Shown piece by piece: positions 24,801-26,863 of a stretch of 26,863 nt of DNA (the stretch's first letter is position 1; every line of letters starts with the position of its first letter). The notes below the pieces were generated by a model, which saw nothing but the letters and a program-made list of their open reading frames with translations, was not told where the DNA came from and did no database searches. A program made the translations under genes and the position numbers. This stretch comes from a virus, in the IMG/VR virus record IMGVR_UViG_3300009170_000022, positions 1 through 26,863 of that record. One strand, written 5' to 3'.

Positions 24801-26863
24801 TCCTGTTGTAGAGTAATCTACCAAATCTCCACTTTTAAAATTATGATTATTGAATGTTATTGTATTGAATGCTGTCGATACTCCTGCAGTTGAAATATAT
24901 AAATTTCTATTTTCATATCCACTACCAGGATTTAAAACTTTTATAGATCTTAAGGTATTCTTCTCTATAGTTCTAAACTTATGAATTCCATTATTATTTT
25001 CTGTTGTTATTCCAATAGTGTTAACACCAACAGTATAATCATTAAATGTTGGATATAATTTAACTGTACTTGGATTAACGACTTTTGGATAATAAATTGA
25101 TCCACTTACTAACGTTTTATTCTGTACTTCATTATTAATTAAATCTGGTGGTCCAAAAGTTCCAATTCCTAAAGGTTCATTACCATTTTGACTGTAGATA
25201 ATTGGTTGTCCATTTATAAAATTATGAATACTTCTAAACGTAATTGTTTCATCGGTAATATCTAATCCACCACCATTAATTAGTGTCCTAGCATCAAATT
25301 CAACTTCTCTAAATCTTCTTGATACAATTGGATTTAAAATTGCACCAGTTCCATTTCCTCCAGAAATAGTAGCAGAAACAACAGTATCTAAATCAAAATC
25401 TTGCGGATCTACTAGAACATTTTTTACAGATCCTCTGACAGCAACATTGACTTTCGCAGTAGTTCCTCCTGATGGTGGATTGGATACAACAACTCTTGGG
25501 GGATTAATTACATCATAACCTTGTCCACTATTGACTACTTTGATAGAATCTAATGGTCCATAATAGATCTTATCATCAGATTTTGGACTAACTATTTCTA
25601 CTCCATTTATTAGCAATCCAATAGGTCCAGGTTGGGTTTCTTCTCCAAACCCATCTTCAAAGTTATGATTTAATGGAAATTTTCGAAGATTTTTTTGTGG
25701 ACTAATAACTTTAGTTTTATGCTCTTCTAAAATAAATTTATGATAACCTAAAGTCTGTAAGGAATCAAATTGAATATAATCTAAACCTCCCACAAAAGAT
25801 CTTGATGTATAAAGTCTTATTTGATTAGGAGGAGTTAATACTTGAATATAATAAGTCTCTCCAGAAACTAAACCGGGCATTGGTTCAAATTCCGATTCAT
25901 AAACTACAGCGTCACCAGTTATAAATGGTACATTTGTAGAGAATGAAATAATAGAATATTTTTGAGTATTTGCATCAAAATCTTGTAGTCTTGGAGGACT
26001 TGCTTGAGATATTGAGGCATCATTAAGATTTTTTGTTATATTATAATTCGGTAATGAATTTGATGCAACATATCCAAAATGCTCATCATTATATAAATTT
26101 TGAATATCAGAAATTAATTTAGCATTCCCAAATTCTAAACTTGCTCCAGAACTAGATGCTTTTTTAATTTTTCTTCTAATATCATAATCTAAAGATACTG
26201 ATGGAGAAAAGGGTCCAATATTATTTAAAGTAATCTGATTATTTGAATTATTGATATTAACGACTAGTGCATTAGATACAACTACATTTTGTGTTCCTCT
26301 GACTAAAATATCTACATTATCATCAATTTTTAAACTTGATTTATCTATCTTACTCAATAATGTAAATGTAGATCCGGAAATTTGTCCAATTTGATATCTT
26401 GAACTAGTATTGTAAATCCAAGAATTTGCAAATATCTCTTTATATGTTTTATTAGTTTCTGGATTATTAATTACTTCACCGAGATTTTTAACAGTGATAG
26501 TTTCTTTTTCTTCAGCAAGATAAATGTCCGAAGTTGGAATGAATTCTGATAAAACTCCAGTAATTCTGAGTTCAACTTTTTTGGTAGTATCTCCATCTTC
26601 ATACCCATAAACTATATCGTTAGATCTAATATTATCTGTGGGGTTTATAGTTGCAGTAATATTAGAACAACCTAAAAATTGATTAATAGTTTTATCAGAA
26701 TATGTAATTGAATTTGATTCGGATATAAGTGTTCCTGATTCTGAAAATCCTATAGTCGAGTCTACAGAAATAATAGATGATCCAATAGAAACAGTTTCGA
26801 GTGATTTTGTATTACCAGTAATAAAGAATTCACCTTCAGTTAATTCATCATCATTATAACCAA
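15870..26863 (-). CDS. Giant repeat-built virion protein with YHYH domain (5' end outside window)
   Basis: The frame is open from the right edge to a TAG at 15872..15870, giving at least 3,663 residues. A TTG at 26357 could be taken as a start, but the 168 codons upstream are open and beta-rich in the same style, so the true start is outside. The protein is built of beta modules: numerous GxGY units (for example GQGYDVINPPRVVVS, GTNYNAENTKIKIEP, GGTGYTNPTIQISSP, GFGYSRNNPPQVIVD), at least six FxTGDxVxY...YYVxxI units, and a YHYH-type domain near visible residues 935-1040 (GWAYDGNPIYGPYGY, then DLDIHNGRFCKTPEFPNG). The C-terminal quarter has blocks I associate with cyanophage virion proteins: FINDIFQTPTT, LPRGGIIVSLGSTPGLGFAP, FSSWQFGELDYIDSI, YQFEGGTSFTFSNAP and IQRKGYGLRDTGAIRKIVG. 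It precedes gp8, the T4 gp7 position, suggesting a baseplate or host-contact role (inference). Confidence 0.9.
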   Translation of the reverse strand, partial: GYNDDELTEGEFFITGNTKSLETVSIGSSIISVDSTIGFSESGTLISESNSITYSDKTINQFLGCSNITATINPTDNIRSNDIVYGYEDGDTTKKVELRITGVLSEFIPTSDIYLAEEKETITVKNLGEVINNPETNKTYKEIFANSWIYNTSSRYQIGQISGSTFTLLSKIDKSSLKIDDNVDILVRGTQNVVVSNALVVNINNSNNQITLNNIGPFSPSVSLDYDIRRKIKKASSSGASLEFGNAKLISDIQNLYNDEHFGYVASNSLPNYNITKNLNDASISQASPPRLQDFDANTQKYSIISFSTNVPFITGDAVVYESEFEPMPGLVSGETYYIQVLTPPNQIRLYTSRSFVGGLDYIQFDSLQTLGYHKFILEEHKTKVISPQKNLRKFPLNHNFEDGFGEETQPGPIGLLINGVEIVSPKSDDKIYYGPLDSIKVVNSGQGYDVINPPRVVVSNPPSGGTTAKVNVAVRGSVKNVLVDPQDFDLDTVVSATISGGNGTGAILNPIVSRRFREVEFDARTLINGGGLDITDETITFRSIHNFINGQPIIYSQNGNEPLGIGTFGPPDLINNEVQNKTLVSGSIYYPKVVNPSTVKLYPTFNDYTVGVNTIGITTENNNGIHKFRTIEKNTLRSIKVLNPGSGYENRNLYISTAGVSTAFNTITFNNHNFKSGDLVDYSTTGTAISGLSTSNQYYVLKIDNDTFKLCDVGIGASITSNYERENYIKFYSVGSGYHIFKYPNINLTVNVSFGSTIVGIITAIPVVTGEIVDAYLYEPGTNYGSDILNLQKTPTISFKTGKNAQLSAIIKNGVISQVDILTGGLEYSSTPELIVSGTGTGAILRPIIENEKITKVIVINGGTNYNAENTKIKIEPAGKNALIVSSIRSLTVNKQSKFGDEILEDTLNNLEYAFVGYPVNIGNSNFGDSGLLHSPIIGWAYDGNPIYGPYGYSNPEDITSSLKVLSTGYTLNTSNIINRPSPFGPGFFIEDYSFDASGDLDIHNGRFCKTPEFPNGIYAYFVGVSTDISTNTLVANYPYFIGDSYRSPLIEENFTLNQTFDFNNSSLSRNTFPYKVNDPYADNDFLIESNEIVNQVSLIESVSKGSVESFTILESGDNYKIGDVAVFDNDGTNGGGLSAVVSSILGKQINKIESQIDVYNNSILTWKDQNTVLVSYQPYHELLDGDNIVISGLTTSISKLFGNHKVGLTSERIVLFKDVLSNVVPGKVEDIFVSNIPPSVSVGSSITIESEILSVLNIFDSNSILRVRRSDIGAAHTSTTIVNILPNKFTIPIKTSYFDSTLNDVVYFNPNQSVGVGTTAGIGINLTYTVGEYTQQISVTTQNIYLPNHPFKTGQQVTFNKKSGTSALVVSNTSGGSSFNLPFVTNSETVYVINKSKDFIGLTTSVGLTTNTGGLFFFSNGSNNYEYSLGSNYDQVIGTVEKIKTTVSVSTSHNMQNGDIVKLEVKPNISVGVGSSTSVRVKYDQNSQRLLINPVGFNSSNINTTTDTITINSHHFETGDKVQYNSTDLIASGLTTGGYFVYKIDDNKIQLTETFKDLNQSIPKVVDIIGVGGTSHIISLINPKLDVVKNSTLKFDLSDPSLINYKLKFYYDQNFDNEFISTGLDSQFNISGVGTVGVGTVSTYSLRYSDGFPTNLYYSFEKNGVITNPDTEVRNYSEIFFIDSVYSGSHVISGVAATTFNISLYKIPEQLSYNQSQCDLLKYSTTSETAIGGVNNLQILFGGYAYKKIPKFVDISSENGFNANILSISTSIGRINKVRVLDQGFEYSSDKTLRPEAYISPILSIINSSTIDNVNVLDGGKNYSSAPNLLIFNPDTLQVVDSESLTCKVYSNSISGVVINVKSYGLSSINHKIIAIDNSNGVGVNSVTSSVSGIVTCILSTPIAGFSTSVFEVGDEIFVEGIQKEGTNGTGFNSSDYNYQFFTVTSYQNTNPARLEFNIAGLTTNPGFAKTNQTAFASIINKKNYPIFEVVQSFSTFIIGEKLLSNTGTGFFERDLTIKESRQEYIKVDGFYTLSKNEVIKGKNSGVLATIADIVPNTGKFQVDYSIRQDYGWLTDSGKINESYQVTSDNDYYQNLSYSVRSSIQFNDLVDPVNRLLHTAGLKNFADVQIESRSGIASYTQTTNDLIVLDVVEEKRVDTINNFDLTIDIDTYENKSKYLKLKNKKLTDYISCISNRVLIVDDVSNRFSNKESSKDPYVDISTLEDSYYKYLVQIIDPNSSSRQLTELVVLSNDDDVFTLEKGTLTNTEIELGDLIGSIDTFDSKSLRFLPNDIFDTDYDIKVLQSNFNSNISGINTQSVGFVNLTGSNSVVGVGSTATIISIEKDTVESLFVNIQILNTVTNRMNYVELFLDHDGNDTYLAEYYFDSSSGITTQFIGSFNPVINGSKLSLEYANNDINSILVRSKIVGFGTTSIGIGTYRFTSINQPDGSERSAYLTSNYNISSTVSDIIGINTDNSTSVKSLVYVSYGQTSALHQVMMIQDKFDVYTLQYPFLSIGSTSGIGTFGGEIVGSNAILRFYPDSSISANLQIQSYNEVLYTENDYNNEPEILNFGTATEEIILSAFDSINGDRSNKLDFDLNYGGIPIYKKIFNPSDTSVLDTSTGIFTIKDHFFSNAEQLVYTPKSSFIGVGETSVGIGATLNSSGIVTNRLPSDVYAISINSDQFQLSTRKDYALAGIYVTFTSFGQGNVHELEMSKKLEKSIISIDGVVQKPITFTPISHKLENNGGQISVGTTYFALSGISTLKPKDLIKIDHEYMNIVSVGLGTTSIGPISGIGSVPIVQVERGFVGSSVTTHTDSAEVRVYRGSFNIVGSKIYFTAPPKGSGRVKRDFSNLPFPTSNFAGRVYLRNDYSTNVIYDDVADQFTGIGQTYTLKVQGINTTGIQTGSGVLFINDIFQTPTTTNNSGNNYEFFGSVGISSVVFTGITSSNGSIIKNDFDVNQNQLPRGGIIVSLGSTPGLGFAPLVGSSVTSVVSSGSIVSVGLGTTDILGSGYNGIVSIGVTEIGHIGYGATITATVGAGGTLTFNVVYGGTGYTNPTIQISSPSYENLPVIGVSRRGIGNTTDTGSNLLITLDVGASSTTGIGSTLFEVSSFSISRPGYGFQIGDVFKPVGLVVDRNLSNPVSEFELTVLDTFTDSFSSWQFGELDYIDSIKNLQDGSRIRFPLYYNGQLLSFEKDLSNPSSVDIDLNSVLLIFINGVIQEPGSAYQFEGGTSFTFSNAPINEDEISIFFYRGTRNVDSASVNVNESVKIGDLVQVFKNDLYTETITQDIRRIDNIPGSDKLETNVYTGLGIDEINYRPFSWTKQKVDSVINGDYVYKSRDSIEPQIYPTAKIIKNISNISNEIFVDNAKFFNYEEDNYSTTINNFEALIVQGTDSVSAGMTAVVSVGGTIQSLVITNSGSGYIGTTLSVKISSPQQIGVGIGTIASASVSIVNGQIAYPITITNSGFGYSRNNPPQVIVDSPNLNYELVTNITGVEGFSGIITGITTTTGIYGNPLALKFYINTPSLVGLATGYPVYIFDTLVGNKVTSIDSGESSIVGIGTTCLDNIYYIHNLIPDGSNAEIITNISSTTNVSGITTSGSLLGRFSWGRFYNLSRSANPISIGVTGLTVDSGLSTFANIQRKGYGLRDTGAIRKIVG
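16430..16600 (-). repeat. GxGY module pair near the C-terminus of the giant protein
   Basis: Two units (VITNSGSGYIGTTLSVKISS and ITNSGFGYSRNNPPQVIVD) with an alanine/serine strand pair between them. The DNA words at 16441-16458 and 16582-16599 resemble those of gp14. Confidence 0.75.
23740..24060 (-). other. YHYH-type domain within the giant protein
   Basis: The segment reads SPIIGWAYDGNPIYGPYGY, then about 50 residues later FIEDYSFDASGDLDIHNGRF and CKTPEFPNGIYAYF. This pattern (AYDGNPIYGPYG ... LD.HNGR...TPE.P.G.Y.Y) is the YHYH domain as I know it from bacterial secreted and phage virion proteins. Its biochemical role is unknown to me; the histidine, tyrosine and acidic residues would suit metal or carbohydrate contact, which is inference. 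Confidence 0.75.
24230..24420 (-). repeat. GxGY-type module pair in the giant protein (N-terminal side)
   Basis: Two diverged units (ILTGGLEYSSTPELIVSG and VINGGTNYNAENTKIKIEP) flanking a GTGTGAILRPIIENEKIT strand pair. Further units lie near 25540-25430, 24535-24480, 23520-23430, 21510-21350, 17820 and 17690. Confidence 0.7.

Larger units (their letters stand above)
18720..25930 (-). repeat. Dispersed FxTGDxVxY modules in the giant protein
   Basis: At least six units share H.F.tGd.V.Y ... G(L/I).......YyV..I....F.L. Visible openings are FITGDAVVY (about 25930), FINGQPIIY (25215), FKSGDLVDY (24840), FKTGQQVTF (22805), FETGDKVQY (22310) and FSNAEQLVY (18965), the last diverged. Matching second halves include YYVLKIDNDTFKL and YFVYKIDDNKIQL. 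Confidence 0.7.

Noticed and set aside
26355-26357. TTG as the start of the giant gene
   Set aside because: The frame is open and of the same character for another 168 codons up to the window edge, so this is an internal codon.
1-26863. tRNA genes, integrase, insertion sequences or host metabolic genes
   Set aside because: None seen on either strand. The window is filled by structural coding sequence.

Overview
The window is an AT-rich, almost fully coding stretch of a T4-like myovirus virion-structure cluster. Every supported gene lies on the minus strand, so transcription runs from base 26863 towards base 1. Four proteins can be matched to T4 neck and packaging proteins in T4 order (gp13, gp14, gp15, gp16), with gp8 (baseplate wedge) further upstream. 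Fibre motifs, YHYH and DUF4815-type families, giant glycine/serine/threonine/isoleucine-rich proteins and low GC point to a marine T4-like phage of the cyanophage type. A pelagiphage relative cannot be excluded from sequence alone. No host gene is present.

Layout in transcription order: (i) the 3' part (at least 3,663 residues) of a giant repeat-built virion protein whose start lies beyond the right edge, at the place where T4 has gp7; (ii) gp8; (iii) a 2,360-residue DUF4815-type structural protein where T4 has gp9 to gp11; (iv) two tiny overlapping genes (66 and 56 residues); (v) a 75-residue and a 559-residue fibre-like protein, where T4 has gp12 and wac (fibritin); (vi) a 70-residue coiled-coil protein; (vii) gp13 and gp14 (neck), gp15 (tail sheath stabiliser) and gp16 (small terminase); (viii) the first 402 residues of a mosaic protein of small phage domains, running off the left edge where T4 would have gp17.

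The genes are packed with TAATG overlaps or gaps of 1 to 3 bases, which suggests translational coupling. Both of the longest gaps, 25 and 39 bases, hold a perfect T4-type late promoter box TATAAATA, one before gp8 and one before the 75-residue gene. The remaining gap, 12 bases before the last gene, shows no such box. The window therefore probably expresses as two or more nested late transcripts making baseplate, fibre, neck and packaging parts in assembly order.

The most unusual aspect is structural modularity. A glycine-rich beta module with the signature GxGY..xPxVxI is present in gp14, gp8, the 2,360-residue protein and many times in the giant protein. In gp14 it forms an insert that makes the protein nearly twice the T4 length. 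A second module (GExI...SG..A.V) is similarly spread, and a third (HxF.TGD.V.Y...YYV..I) repeats inside the giant protein. No stretch above 300 bases lacks a gene, and I see no tRNA, CRISPR, insertion sequence or convincing terminator.
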